Assembly: GCA_910586535.1 (NCBI GenBank)
Contig: CAJUHS010000022.1
Location: 1 to 34,618, forward strand
Length of the DNA stretch: 34,618 bases
Origin: an uncultured Oscillospiraceae bacterium
GTDB lineage: Bacteria > Bacillota > Clostridia > Oscillospirales > Ruminococcaceae
Reading direction: 5' to 3'
A program made the translations under genes and the position numbers. Each line of letters begins with the position of its first letter. The stretch's first letter is position 1. Below the pieces are notes generated by a model. It saw only the letters and a program-made list of their open reading frames with translations, was not told the DNA's origin and searched no databases. This document shows, piece after piece, positions 13,975 to 22,796 of the stretch.

Positions 13975-14934
13975 TTACGCGTAAAGGTCTCCTGCAGAGT
14001 CCTTGTAGTATTCCGCCTGAGCCTCCCACAGCGCCTTGTAGACTCCGCACGCTTCGATAAGTGACTCGTGGGAGCCGCGCTCGGCAACGGAATCGTCCTC
14101 CATAACTGTTATCTCGTCGCAGAAACGGCAGGAGGAAAGTCTGTGCGAGATATAGACAGCCGTACGGGTACCGACTATACTGTTGAATTTGGTATAGATG
14201 TCGTGCTCTGAAATCGGGTCAAGGGAGGCTGTGGGTTTGTCCAGAACGATAAAAGGCGCGTCCTTATAGATCACTTTTGCAAGGCAAAGTTTCTGCGCTT
14301 CGCCTACCGATATCTCAACGCCAAGTTCGTCAAAATTTTTATACAGACAGGTTCCAATACCCTTTTCCATACTGTCGAGACGGTCCCCCAAACCGCTCTT
14401 CTGACGCAGTACTCCACGTTCTCAGCAATGCTGAACGAGAACAGTTCGGAATCCTGAAATACCACCGAAAACAGCGCATATAGAACCGCTGAAAATCTCC
14501 AGAAGATTTAAAAAGACCCGTCCCATTCTGTCAATGCCTTCAATTGCGCGCCTCTCCATAACGTAAGTATCGGGTTTTTCAATATGAACGTAATCCATAT
14601 TGATTATTTTTTCCCATATCATTCTGCGCTGGTTCATGTGATAGGAAAAATTATGACGGTTATCATGCTTTTTAATAATGCATTCCGCAGCAGAAAGCGT
14701 AAGATCGGCAATACCTGTAACAATGGCAAACATAATAATATCCTGCCACGGGCTTGCGGAAATCACCATGTCGATAAACTTTGCCATACGAAAAACATTG
14801 AGATATTCCCGGATAAATGATGGTATCTGCACGGCAAAGTGTATTGTCATGAAATCCTTGTCCGCTTTTTCAATTACGCTGAGGCAGCGTTTTATTGTGT
14901 TTAGGCTTTCGCGAAGCTTGTTTTTCTCACGCAT
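13975..14934 (-). pseudogene. ABC exporter half-transporter with large internal deletion
   Basis: The N-terminal ~150 codons (from MREKNKLRESLNTIKRC at 14934) encode the start of an ABC exporter membrane domain. Around 14440-14470 the sequence jumps directly into an ABC ATPase at its Q-loop: in another frame the codons read SVVFQDSELFSFSIAENVEY. The rest of the membrane domain and Walker A are missing. After one more frame change the C-terminal ATPase part (13975-14391) follows, with further decay: the signature reads SVGEAQ instead of SGGEAQ and Walker B reads VLDKPTA, with lysine replacing the catalytic glutamate. This is a clear pseudogene. Its ATG overlaps the stop of the neighbouring ABC fragment, as in tandem heterodimeric exporters. 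Confidence 0.88.
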
Positions 14935-15616
14935 TTTTATCTGCTTCCATTTCGTTATAGTAGCTGCTCTGCATATTGAAAAGCTCGGCGTACGTTCTTC
15001 CAGCTTTCATAAGCTGTGGGTGTGCGCCCTCCTCGGCTATCGTACCGTCCGAGATAAGGATTATCCTGTCGCAGAACCGCGTGGAAGCAAGCCTGTGAGA
15101 AATGAACACGCTTGACTTCCATTTTGAAAAATTAGCGTAGTTCAGGTACATCTCCTGCTCCGCTATGGGGTCGAGAGTTGCCGTGGGCTCGTCCAGCAAT
15201 AGCACAGGAGCGCTCTTGTAGAGAGCCTTTGCAAGGGCGAGCTTCTGCATTTGGCCTCCGGAAAAATCCGTGGCGTCGTCATAAACTGTCTTTACTAGAT
15301 GCGTGTTTTCCTTTTGGGGAAGGGACATCACCTTGTCGTAAATGACCGACTTTTTCATACAGTCGTACAGCTTTGGAAAGTCCGTTTCCTCCGCAGTTTT
15401 TCCTGAAATATTTTCTGCTATAGTAACGGGAAGCACGTCCATGTCCTGAAATACCGTGCTGAAAAGCCTGAAATATTCGTCCCTATCGTAATCGTTGACG
15501 GATACTCCGTTCAGCAGGATATCACCCTCCGTGGGACGATACAGTCCGCACATCAGCTTGATGAGCGTTGTTTTTCCCGCTCCGTTAAGTCCCACCATTG
15601 CAAGCTTTTGGCAGGG
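14927..15616 (-). pseudogene. ABC exporter ATPase domain fragment
   Basis: From about 15616 the frame encodes an almost complete nucleotide-binding domain: Walker A GLNGAGKTT, Q-loop STVFQDMD, signature DFSGGQMQKLALAKAL, Walker B VLLLDEPTATLDP and the H-loop FISHRLAS. Everything before the Walker A region, including the membrane domain, is gone. Upstream, the sequence switches into a histidine-kinase fragment at about 15605-15616. The open frame can start at 15676, but those codons are out-of-frame kinase sequence. The ATPase part is well preserved, so the truncation may be fairly recent. It was the first half of a tandem ABC pair with 13975-14934. Confidence 0.85.
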
Positions 15617-15776
15617 AATCGCAGGCTTCCACGGCATTGTCGAGCATATTCCCCAGAACCGAGCAGAGCTCCACATCGCTCATGGCAAGCACGTTCGGTA
15701 TATTTGCCTTGACGTTCAGTTTGATACCCAGCTTTTCCGCAGTGTTAAGCTTGCTGTTAAGTATGGCGTCCGCCAT
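15610..15776 (-). pseudogene. AgrC-like GHKL histidine kinase fragment
   Basis: About 55 codons (MADAILNSKLNTAEKLGIK ... NMLDNAVEACDSLP) match the ATPase region of AgrC/VirS-type sensor kinases: the DAILNSKL segment and the N-box with N-M-L-D-N-A-V-E-A. The sensor and phosphoacceptor parts upstream and the G-box part downstream are missing. The downstream break joins the ABC ATPase fragment near a CCTGCCAAAA stretch. Kinases of this type usually sense cyclic autoinducer peptides, and adjacent ABC exporters often export peptides, so the remnant may come from a peptide quorum-sensing or bacteriocin locus. The last point is inference. Confidence 0.75.
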
Positions 15777-15835
15777 AAATGTTAGTTGTGTATGATAGGC
15801 AATTTTTATTAAACATAAACTTTTTATGCGTATTG

Positions 15836-15876
15836 TACAATGTCCGGCTATAGAAATCCCATAGCCGGACATTGTA
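15836..15876 (-). terminator. 16-bp stem-loop at the end of the acyl-CoA synthetase operon
   Basis: TACAATGTCCGGCTAT (15836-15851) and ATAGCCGGACATTGTA (15861-15876) are perfect complements with a nine-base loop, directly after the stop of the synthetase gene at 15883. A U-run is not obvious, so it may act as a transcript-stabilising hairpin or weak terminator. Confidence 0.7.
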
Positions 15877-15882
15877 ATATGC

Positions 15883-17541
15883 CTACTTGTTATCATTATC
15901 TCGTATAGCGACGCGTCTGATCTTGCCGCTGATAGTTTTGGGCAGTTCGTCTACAAATTCCACTACTCTGGGATACTTGTACGGCGCGGTATTTTTCTTG
16001 ACATAATTCTGAAGCTCCTTGACGAGAGTTTCGTTTCCCTTTCCCTTATAGTCCTTTGTAAGAACTATAGTTGCCTTAACAACCTGACCTCTTATAGGGT
16101 CTTTCGCTCCGGTAACGGCAACCTCCAGAACAGCGGGGTGTTCCATAAGAACGCTTTCTATCTCGAATGGACCGATACGGTATCCGGATGCTTTGATAAC
16201 GTCGTCGGTACGTCCAACATACCAGTAGTAGCCGTCCTCGTCGCGCCAAGCGGTATCGCCTGTGTGGTAGATATCGTCATGCCAGGAGTTTTGAGTTTCT
16301 TCGGGATTTTTGTAGTATTCCTTAAACATACCGATCTGCTTGTTGTTTTTGGTACGTATAACTATTTCGCCCGTTTCACCGGCCGGAAGACTTCTGCCGT
16401 CCTCGTCCACAATGTCTACATTGAACAGCGGCATAGGCTTGCCCATGGAACCTGGCTTCGGCTCCATACCTGGAATATTTGCCACAACAACAACGGTCTC
16501 GGTCTGACCGAAGCCCTCCATAAGCTTCAGACCCGTATATTCAAGCCATCTGTTGTATACTTCAGGATTAAGAGCTTCTCCCGCAATTGTGGAGTATTTC
16601 AGACCAGACAGGTCGTAGCCCTCAATGCCTTCTTTAATGAACATACGGAACATTGTAGGGGGAGCGCACAGGGAGGTTATTCTGTAGTCCTGAATTTTCT
16701 GCAAAATATCAGCAGAATGGAATCTGTCGAAGTCGTACACAAAAATAGCCGCAGCGCAGGCAAACTGACCGTACATCTTACCCCACATACACTTGCCCCA
16801 GCCCGATTCTGATATGGTAAAATGCAGAGTGTCACCGCCTATATTGTGCCAATATTTAGCCGTCTGGATATGGGCAGCCGCATAATAGTGATTATGCAGC
16901 ACCATTTTGGGATAACCTGTGGTACCGCTTGTAAAGTACAGCAGCATATCGTCGTTTACGTTATTTTCAATTCGTTCAAGAGTATCCGGATACTTTTCGA
17001 TCTCTTTGTCAAAAGAGACCCATCCTTCTTTGTCGCCCCTGACAATATATTTTTCAGTGATTTCTCCGTATTCCGCTACGGCTTCCTCAATATGGTCGGA
17101 TACCTCGCCCTCCGCTGTAGCTACAACGTACTTTACGTCCGCAGCCTTGAAACGGTAGGTGTAGTCTTTTTTCATAAGTTGATTAGTTGCAGGGATAAGA
17201 ACAGCGCCGATCTTGCACAGCGCGATTGTCAGAAACCAGAACTGGTAGTGCCTTTTGAGTACTGAAATAACTTTGTCGCCCTTTTTAACGCCGTGGGCAA
17301 GCAGCATATTTGCAGCCTGATTAGATTTTTTCATAAGGTCGGAATAGGTGAAAATGTGTTCCTCGCCCGATTCGTTTACCCAGACCATAGCTCGGCGATC
17401 CGGATCGTTTTTGGCTATTTCGTCGATAACGTCGTAGCCGAAGTTGAAATTGTCGGGGACGTGTACCTCAAATTCCGTAAGTATGCCTTTATCATCAAAA
17501 GTTCCAGTTACAAACTTTTTGTACAGATCTTTCATATCCAT
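15883..17541 (-). CDS. AMP-forming acyl-CoA synthetase
   Basis: A 552-residue adenylate-forming enzyme that activates a carboxylic acid to an acyl-CoA through an acyl-AMP. The P-loop-like A3 motif is YFTSGTTGYPKMV; the A5 motif is EGFGQTETV; A7/A8 is YHTGDTAWRDEDGYYWYVGRTDDVIKASGYRIGP (read in two parts); the catalytic lysine is in KTISGKIRR near the C-terminus. Overall it resembles medium-chain/benzoate-type acetyl-CoA-synthetase-like proteins rather than classical Acs (about 650 residues). The substrate is unknown; short or branched fatty acids or aromatic acids are plausible. It follows an XRE-cupin regulator by about 80 bases on the same strand. Confidence 0.92.
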   Translation of the reverse strand: MDMKDLYKKFVTGTFDDKGILTEFEVHVPDNFNFGYDVIDEIAKNDPDRRAMVWVNESGEEHIFTYSDLMKKSNQAANMLLAHGVKKGDKVISVLKRHYQFWFLTIALCKIGAVLIPATNQLMKKDYTYRFKAADVKYVVATAEGEVSDHIEEAVAEYGEITEKYIVRGDKEGWVSFDKEIEKYPDTLERIENNVNDDMLLYFTSGTTGYPKMVLHNHYYAAAHIQTAKYWHNIGGDTLHFTISESGWGKCMWGKMYGQFACAAAIFVYDFDRFHSADILQKIQDYRITSLCAPPTMFRMFIKEGIEGYDLSGLKYSTIAGEALNPEVYNRWLEYTGLKLMEGFGQTETVVVVANIPGMEPKPGSMGKPMPLFNVDIVDEDGRSLPAGETGEIVIRTKNNKQIGMFKEYYKNPEETQNSWHDDIYHTGDTAWRDEDGYYWYVGRTDDVIKASGYRIGPFEIESVLMEHPAVLEVAVTGAKDPIRGQVVKATIVLTKDYKGKGNETLVKELQNYVKKNTAPYKYPRVVEFVDELPKTISGKIRRVAIRDNDNK

Positions 17542-17619
17542 TTTTGAACAGTCCTTTCCGTATTAAGAATAGAAGTTAGAGGATAGAAAATAAAATATCA
17601 ATATCCTCGCCGCTGCTGC

Positions 17620-18183
17620 TTACTTAATAAGTATTGCCAGAAATTCACACTTTTCTCCGCCCGTAGCTATCATACCGTGGGGAGCGCTTGAGTCGTAAAT
17701 TATTGAATCACCTTTGGTAAACACTTTTGTTTTTCCGTCGATAACCATTTTAAGACTTCCCGACAGAATGTAGTCGTACTCCTGACCCTCGTGGACGGAC
17801 AGAGCTATAGGCTTATCCTGTTCCTCATCGCTATAGGGGGCAATAACAAGGAATGGTTCTATCTTTTTGTCCTTAAACAGATAGGCAAGGTGCTGATATT
17901 CAAAACTCTCGCGGCGTTTTACAGGGAGACCTGTGCCGTTTCTCACTACGCAGTATCGCTTCAGCTTGGGTGTGTCTCCCGTAAGCAGCTCGACGATGTC
18001 CACACCAAGAATTTCCGCACACTTGTAGACAAACGTTACCGAGAAATCCTTTTCTCCCTGTTCAATAAGAGCGTATTCCTCGGGAGTGCAGTCGGTTTTC
18101 TTTGCCATTTTCTCCGCGGAAATGCCCAGAATTTCGCGGAGACCTTTAAGTCTTTCCGCAACCTCTTTAATGCTGTAATTCAT
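17620..18183 (-). CDS. XRE-cupin transcriptional regulator
   Basis: A 187-residue regulator with an N-terminal Cro/cI helix-turn-helix (about residues 8-66, containing ISAEKMAKKTDCTPEEYALIEQG) and a C-terminal cupin-2 barrel (about 110-187) with the motifs VHEGQEYDYILSGSLKMVIDG and GDSIIYDSSAPHGM. Proteins of this architecture bind a small ligand in the cupin and control neighbouring metabolic genes. Here the neighbour is the acyl-CoA synthetase, which it probably regulates, perhaps in response to an acyl compound. AAGGAG precedes the ATG. Confidence 0.9.
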   Translation of the reverse strand: MNYSIKEVAERLKGLREILGISAEKMAKKTDCTPEEYALIEQGEKDFSVTFVYKCAEILGVDIVELLTGDTPKLKRYCVVRNGTGLPVKRRESFEYQHLAYLFKDKKIEPFLVIAPYSDEEQDKPIALSVHEGQEYDYILSGSLKMVIDGKTKVFTKGDSIIYDSSAPHGMIATGGEKCEFLAILIK

Positions 18184-18292
18184 ACTTGATTCTCCTTTTT
18201 AGTTTATTAGAAATTAGAAATCAAAGGGTAGAAATTCAATTTATACATATATATTCCCTACCTTCTGAATTAAAAATTTTGATAAATGGAAT

Positions 18293-18688
18293 TCAGCAGA
18301 TTCTATCTCTTATTTTTTTGGCAATTTCCTCATTTACATTTTTGCTTTCACTGCCATATGTCCATGCAAAACCGTCCCCCGTATATCTGGGGAATATATG
18401 CAAATGATAGTGACCTATATCATTAAAATCTCCTCCGTTTTGCATAATACTATATCCGTTTGGTTTGTAAATTTCCTTTAAAGCCGCTACGACTTTTTTT
18501 GAAATTATCATCAAATGGGTAAGTATTTCATCGGGAATTTCATCTACATCAAGATAATGTTCTTTTGGAATTATTAATATATGGCCCTCGTTTATTGGGT
18601 CGCTGTCCAAAAATGCCATAACTGCATTATCTTCATATACAAAATCAGTTATTATTTTATCTCTATCGCAAAAAACACATTCACTCAT
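18293..18688 (-). CDS. HIT family (histidine triad) protein
   Basis: A 131-residue nucleotide hydrolase/transferase of the HIT superfamily, acting on nucleoside phosphoramidates or dinucleotides. Signatures are the N-terminal CVFCDRD, the segment FLDSDPINEGHILIIPKEHY, and the catalytic triad motif HYHLHIFPRY with the histidines spaced by single residues. Length is typical. It is AT-richer than the neighbouring genes and has no clear operon partner; the physiological substrate is unknown. Confidence 0.93.
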   Translation of the reverse strand: MSECVFCDRDKIITDFVYEDNAVMAFLDSDPINEGHILIIPKEHYLDVDEIPDEILTHLMIISKKVVAALKEIYKPNGYSIMQNGGDFNDIGHYHLHIFPRYTGDGFAWTYGSESKNVNEEIAKKIRDRIC

Positions 18689-18921
18689 TATAACGTTTCC
18701 CTAACTTCCGATTTATATATTTATCTGCATACCTATCCTCACTGTACCGGCGATATACCCATTTATTTTTAACTTTCAATTTAAATAAATTATACCTACC
18801 CCATAAATATTTCGGGAAGTTATATATAATTTATTTCCCTCAATATGAGTACTTCCGCTAAGACTTAAGGTCGTTTTTATCTCTTTTCTTTTTTCCAGCG
18901 TATTCATATCCCATAAAGCAA

Positions 18922-19338
18922 TTAGTCATTTTCTGCCCACCACCTGCGCATATCCTTCGCGCCAAATTCCGTTCTCTTAGCCCTTGTGCCATGTCTTGCC
19001 GCAGTTTCCTCGAAAGGCAGGTCGTAATAGTACGCATAAATTTCAGAGCCGAATTCTTCAATTGGAGCTTCAAACAACGGCATATACCACTCCGCAACCA
19101 TAATTCCCTCCAGTATCGTGACCCGAGAATTACGTCTGCCGTATTTCAGCAGCTCTGTCATCAGCGGCAGAGCCTTTGTGTCCGCGCCGTCTCTCGTGCG
19201 GAGTATCTCACGGCGAACCGTATCCTGCGAAATAAGCATTGTATTTTCTCCAAATTTTTCCTGTAACGCTTTTGAAACCGAAGTCTTTCCGCTTCCCGAA
19301 TTACCTCTTATAATTATTAGCTTAGCCAAGCGGTTCAA
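18922..19338 (-). CDS. P-loop kinase-like protein, probably C-terminally shortened
   Basis: A 138-residue P-loop NTPase: LIIIRGNSGSGKTSVSKAL (Walker A), then LISQDTVRREILRT, VTILEGIMV (Walker B-like) and YYYDLPFEETAARH. It resembles small kinases of the AAA_33/zeta-like group acting on sugars, nucleosides or antibiotics. I choose the TTG at 19338, whose last two bases overlap the stop of the HAD gene; an ATG at 19362 lies inside that gene and has no better ribosome site. The protein stops after MRRWWAEND. From memory, relatives continue for some 20 residues past this motif, and the codons after the stop read LLYGI, so a point nonsense change is possible. Confidence 0.7.
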   Translation of the reverse strand: MNRLAKLIIIRGNSGSGKTSVSKALQEKFGENTMLISQDTVRREILRTRDGADTKALPLMTELLKYGRRNSRVTILEGIMVAEWYMPLFEAPIEEFGSEIYAYYYDLPFEETAARHGTRAKRTEFGAKDMRRWWAEND

Positions 19339-19988
19339 CCCCGTTTCATAATTATATCGCATATGTCCGACGGCTTTTCCGCAAGGAAGTTCGCTCCGCT
19401 GTCTAAAAGTTCTTCCTTGGTACGAAAGCCCCACAAGCAGCCTATCGCCGTAATTCCAGCGTTTTTTGCAGTGTACATATCCACGTTTGAATCACCCGCA
19501 AAATATGTGTTTTCGGGGACTGCTCCCAGTCTCTCCATAATGCCGAAAGCTATGTCCGGAGCGGGTTTTTTAGGCACGTCAACCTTTCCTCCCTGAACCA
19601 TATCAAAAATATCGCCGAAAAATCGTTTTACAATTGACTGGGTAAATTCGTCAGATTTATTGGAGGCTACCGCCATTTTCACGCCGCTGTTTTTGAGCTT
19701 TTCCAACAGCTCGGAAACACCCTCGTATGGCTTGGTTTTGTCCGCAAAATGTATGCTGTAGTACTCCGCGAAAATTTCCCGCGCTGCGGCAATATTTTTC
19801 TCGTTACGCTTATCATCGGGTAGACAGCGTTCTAAAAGCTTCGGCACACCGTTTCCAACAAAATATCTGTAGCTTTCAAGCGGGTGTGTTGAGTATCCCA
19901 TTTGCTCAATTGTATAGTTTGCCGAATCCGCAAGGTCGGCGAGAGTGTCCAAAAGAGTTCCGTCCAGATCAAAAATAATAAGCTTCAT
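19335..19988 (-). CDS. HAD family hydrolase (Gph-like phosphatase)
   Basis: A 217-residue haloacid-dehalogenase phosphatase of the phosphoglycolate-phosphatase/PGMB subfamily. Motif I is IIFDLDGTLLDT (nucleophile Asp7, acid Asp9), motif II is VASNKSD, motif III is the lysine in KKPAPDI, and motif IV is FAGDSNVDMYTAKNAG. A helical C1 cap lies between residues 15 and 85. The substrate is a small phosphate ester, not definable here. It overlaps the downstream kinase and has its own promoter at 20020-20048. Confidence 0.93.
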   Translation of the reverse strand: MKLIIFDLDGTLLDTLADLADSANYTIEQMGYSTHPLESYRYFVGNGVPKLLERCLPDDKRNEKNIAAAREIFAEYYSIHFADKTKPYEGVSELLEKLKNSGVKMAVASNKSDEFTQSIVKRFFGDIFDMVQGGKVDVPKKPAPDIAFGIMERLGAVPENTYFAGDSNVDMYTAKNAGITAIGCLWGFRTKEELLDSGANFLAEKPSDICDIIMKRG

Positions 19989-20019
19989 AAAATCACCTTA
20001 AATTTGTCTTTGCTAAATA

Positions 20020-20048
20020 ATTATAATATATTGCCGCAAAAAATTCAA
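20020..20048 (-). promoter_or_regulatory. Promoter of the HAD-kinase operon
   Basis: On the minus strand TTGAAT (plus 20043-20048) and TATAAT (plus 20020-20025) are 17 bases apart, about 30 bases upstream of the HAD gene ATG. Confidence 0.65.
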
Positions 20049-20129
20049 TAGGTATAACCAAAAAGAATGGCATTTACTGAAAATATTATATGTGTTCTTA
20101 AAAGCAGGGCAAAGGCTTTCTCCCATCAT

Positions 20130-21263
20130 TTATTTTATATGTTCCGCAAGAAGTCCCGAATACTTTGCGCGGAAATCCGCAAAATGTCCATTGTCAAGAG
20201 CATCGCGAATTTTTTCCATGAGGGTGTTGTAAAAATACAGATTGTGCATGACTGCAAGCCTGCCTGCAAGCTGTTCTCCCGCCTTGAAAAGGTGACGGAC
20301 GTAGGCTCTGGAAAAATTACGGCAGGTGGGACAGTCGCACTCGGTATCAATAGGCAGCGGATCTGTTTCGTAACGCTGATTTGTGATGTGCATAATGCCG
20401 CTCCACGTAAAAATAGTGCCGTGACGGGCATTCCTGCTTGGCATTACGCAGTCAAACAGGTCGATACCCCTTGCTACTGCTTCAATGATGTTTGACGGAG
20501 TTCCCACACCCATAAGATAACGAATTTTTTCATTTGGCATAACGGGTGTTACAACGTCTAAAATACGGTACATATCCTCGGTAGGCTCGCCCACGGCAAG
20601 TCCCCCTACGGCGTAGCCGTCAAGGTCAAGCTTTGCGATTTCCTCCATGTGCCAGACGCGGAGGTCTTCATAGGTGCAGCCTTGATTTATGCCGAACAAA
20701 AGCTGATTTTTGTTAATAGTATCGTGTAAAGAGTTCAGTCCTGCCATTTCCTCCTTGCAGCGGTACAGCCAGCGCACCGTTCTTTCGCAGGAACGTTTGG
20801 AGTACTCGTGCTTCGCCGGATTTTCAACACACTCGTCAAACGCCATTGCAATTGTGGAGCCAAGGTTTGACTGTATCCGCATACTCTCTTCGGGCCCCAT
20901 AAAAATTTTCCTGCCGTCAACGTGTGAGTTGAAGTATACACCCTCTTCCTTTATTTTCCGCAGCTTTGCAAGGGAAAATACCTGAAAGCCGCCGCTGTCG
21001 GTAAGGATAGGCTTGTCCCAGTTCATAAACTTGTGAAGTCCCCCCATTTCGCGGACGACCTTGTCCGAGGGGCGGACGTGGAGATGATAGGTATTGCAAA
21101 GCTCCACCTGACATTTTAAGTCCCGCAGGTCGAGCGAGGACACTCCGCCCTTGATCGCGGCGGCTGTGCCTACGTTCATAAAGCAGGGGGTCTGGAAAGT
21201 TCCGTGAACCGTCTCGAATTTTCCTCTGCGGGCGTTGCCTTCTTGTTTTAAAAGTGTGTACAT
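20130..21263 (-). CDS. tgt: tRNA-guanine (queuine) transglycosylase
   Basis: A 377-residue enzyme that exchanges guanine 34 of GUN-anticodon tRNAs for the queuosine precursor preQ1. The catalytic aspartate of ILTDSGGFQVFSL and the nucleophile in FDCVMPSRNARHG are present, with the substrate loop GYAVGGLAVGEP. The zinc site is C-D-C-P-T-C followed by a histidine in AVMHNLYFYNTL. The open frame reaches 21287, but the ATG at 21263 has GAAAGGAAA upstream and begins the usual MYTLLKQEGNARRG. It is the last gene of the apparent barnase-queA-tgt operon. Confidence 0.96.
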   Translation of the reverse strand: MYTLLKQEGNARRGKFETVHGTFQTPCFMNVGTAAAIKGGVSSLDLRDLKCQVELCNTYHLHVRPSDKVVREMGGLHKFMNWDKPILTDSGGFQVFSLAKLRKIKEEGVYFNSHVDGRKIFMGPEESMRIQSNLGSTIAMAFDECVENPAKHEYSKRSCERTVRWLYRCKEEMAGLNSLHDTINKNQLLFGINQGCTYEDLRVWHMEEIAKLDLDGYAVGGLAVGEPTEDMYRILDVVTPVMPNEKIRYLMGVGTPSNIIEAVARGIDLFDCVMPSRNARHGTIFTWSGIMHITNQRYETDPLPIDTECDCPTCRNFSRAYVRHLFKAGEQLAGRLAVMHNLYFYNTLMEKIRDALDNGHFADFRAKYSGLLAEHIK

Positions 21264-21286
21264 AATATTTCCTTTCATTAATTGCA

Positions 21287-21661
21287 TTAATTCATTTTGT
21301 ACATTTCCATGGTTTCACGGTTTCGGTATTCATGCTTCTCATAGTATCCGATAAGCTTGCCGCTGCCGTCACGCAGAGCTATCATGTAGACGTCCTTGTT
21401 TTCCTTTTCATTGTAAAATGTGTAGACGAGGTTATTCTCGGGACTTTTCCCGAACCACTCCGACACCTGCTTAATTTTCTCGTTTCCTGCCTTGCCGTGA
21501 CAGTCAAGCAGGGAGCTGCCCACAAGCTTAGTTCCGCCACGTTTGGAGTACCTTTCCGCTGCCGCAGGGTTCATATAAACAATTTTGTGGGACAGGTCGC
21601 ATATCACCACCGCGGAGGTATCCATGTCAATTACGCTTTTAAAAAATTCATACAGTTCCAT
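21287..21661 (-). CDS. Single-domain PAS protein
   Basis: A 124-residue protein consisting of one PAS fold: VIDMDTSAVVICDLSHKIVYMNPAAAERY is the classic first half, followed by LVGSSLLDCHGKAGNEKI and strands NLVYTFYNEKENKDVYMIALRDGSGKLIGYYE. There is no output domain, so it may sense a ligand or redox state and act by protein contact. The DCHG segment, with a histidine and cysteine side by side, could bind heme or another cofactor, but that is speculation. It sits between the nucleotidyltransferase and tgt with 13- and 23-base gaps, so it is probably translated from the same message. Confidence 0.8.
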   Translation of the reverse strand: MELYEFFKSVIDMDTSAVVICDLSHKIVYMNPAAAERYSKRGGTKLVGSSLLDCHGKAGNEKIKQVSEWFGKSPENNLVYTFYNEKENKDVYMIALRDGSGKLIGYYEKHEYRNRETMEMYKMN

Positions 21662-21674
21662 ATTAAGAATCCTT

Positions 21675-22748
21675 TCAATTTTTTTCTAAGTATCGTTTTA
21701 CAAATGAATCTATATCACCAAAACGGTTTGGCTCAATACCCGCTTTTCGGTACTCCTCTAAATATTCATTCAGAAAATCATCAAACACCTGCGCAGTTTT
21801 TTGCAGATCGTTTGGGTCGTAACCGTCAAACACACTGTAACTGCCTATCTCCGCTTCGGAGCTTATCTCAAAAAGCATTGCATTTAGGTTTACAATACTC
21901 ATAAACGCAAGGTGTCTGTCCTGCCTTTGGGACGCATAATACATCTTATTGCGCCAGTTCGAGAACATCTCCTCATACGTTCCTCCGATGACATCTGCCG
22001 AAACTTTTTTGGGGACGTGAATTTCTTTTTTTACGGACTGAAATACACGTACGGTCTCACAAACAAGCTCGGTCAGATTATCTTTTAGCTTGTCCGCAGA
22101 ATCCGCTGACAGAATGCTTTCTATCATTTCGCATAACCCGGCGGGCTTGCGTTCCATTGCTTCAAGCTCCTCATAAGCACGTTTTGTACCGTACCGAAAA
22201 TATTTTTTATTAAGCATTGCAACCGCGTTTTCGATATAGTACACTGCATACCCTGCCTGCGTCCGAATATCCGCAATTTTTTCCGATGTCACTGCGGACA
22301 TATAAAAATGCTCCGCCTCTTTAAGCATATTTTCTGCTTTTGTATAGTCATCTGCTGAAAAAGGCTTTTGCAGTATCTCCGCCGCCTTTTGACGAAGCTT
22401 TTCAAGCTCGGCGCGGTACTTTTCGTCCGAACAGTATACGATTTGGGAATCCATAAGCTTGGCAATATTCGGATTGCTGTACATGGCGGCTTTCTGCAAG
22501 TTCTCCCAAGTGGTGCAGTAAATATCGTGCCCCACGCCTATATCGTCCTGTATAAAGGTACCGGCAAGCTGCCATCCCTTATCGTCATTTATCAGAATAA
22601 GCAAGTCCAAATCGGACTTTTCGTAAAAGTCACCTGTTGCAAAAGAACCGGTTATCCCTATTAGAGCAAGGCTTTCCGGACATATTTTGTTTGCCTTTTC
22701 TACAATCGCATTTATTATTTTTTGATTTCTTATTTTGAGATTTTCCAT
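21675..22748 (-). CDS. Nucleotidyltransferase-domain protein
   Basis: A 357-residue protein whose N-terminal ~110 residues are a polymerase-beta-type nucleotidyltransferase: GSFATGDFYEKSDLDLLIL gives the G-S motif at 34-35 and the metal aspartates Asp46 and Asp48; GVGHDIYCTTW may give the third acid. The C-terminal 220 residues are mainly helical (AENMLKEAEHFYMSAVTSEKI), like the helical partner domains of MNT/KNTase proteins. Family members transfer AMP or other nucleotides to small molecules, proteins or tRNA. The target is unknown; its place between queA and tgt hints at RNA-related or stress chemistry, but this is context only. Confidence 0.8.
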   Translation of the reverse strand: MENLKIRNQKIINAIVEKANKICPESLALIGITGSFATGDFYEKSDLDLLILINDDKGWQLAGTFIQDDIGVGHDIYCTTWENLQKAAMYSNPNIAKLMDSQIVYCSDEKYRAELEKLRQKAAEILQKPFSADDYTKAENMLKEAEHFYMSAVTSEKIADIRTQAGYAVYYIENAVAMLNKKYFRYGTKRAYEELEAMERKPAGLCEMIESILSADSADKLKDNLTELVCETVRVFQSVKKEIHVPKKVSADVIGGTYEEMFSNWRNKMYYASQRQDRHLAFMSIVNLNAMLFEISSEAEIGSYSVFDGYDPNDLQKTAQVFDDFLNEYLEEYRKAGIEPNRFGDIDSFVKRYLEKN

Positions 22749-22796
22749 GATTAATAAGCCCCTTTAATTTTTTTGCGGAACGTGAAATCCATCCCC

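Noticed and set aside
15585..15896. A 103-residue gene over the kinase fragment
   Set aside because: It starts inside the stem-loop region, includes only a fragment of a GHKL kinase, and ends in out-of-frame ABC sequence; a pseudogene fragment, not a gene.
18226..18270. GGTAG/CTACC inverted repeat between the XRE-cupin and HIT genes
   Set aside because: The stem is only five base pairs with a long loop and no U-run; not convincing as a terminator.
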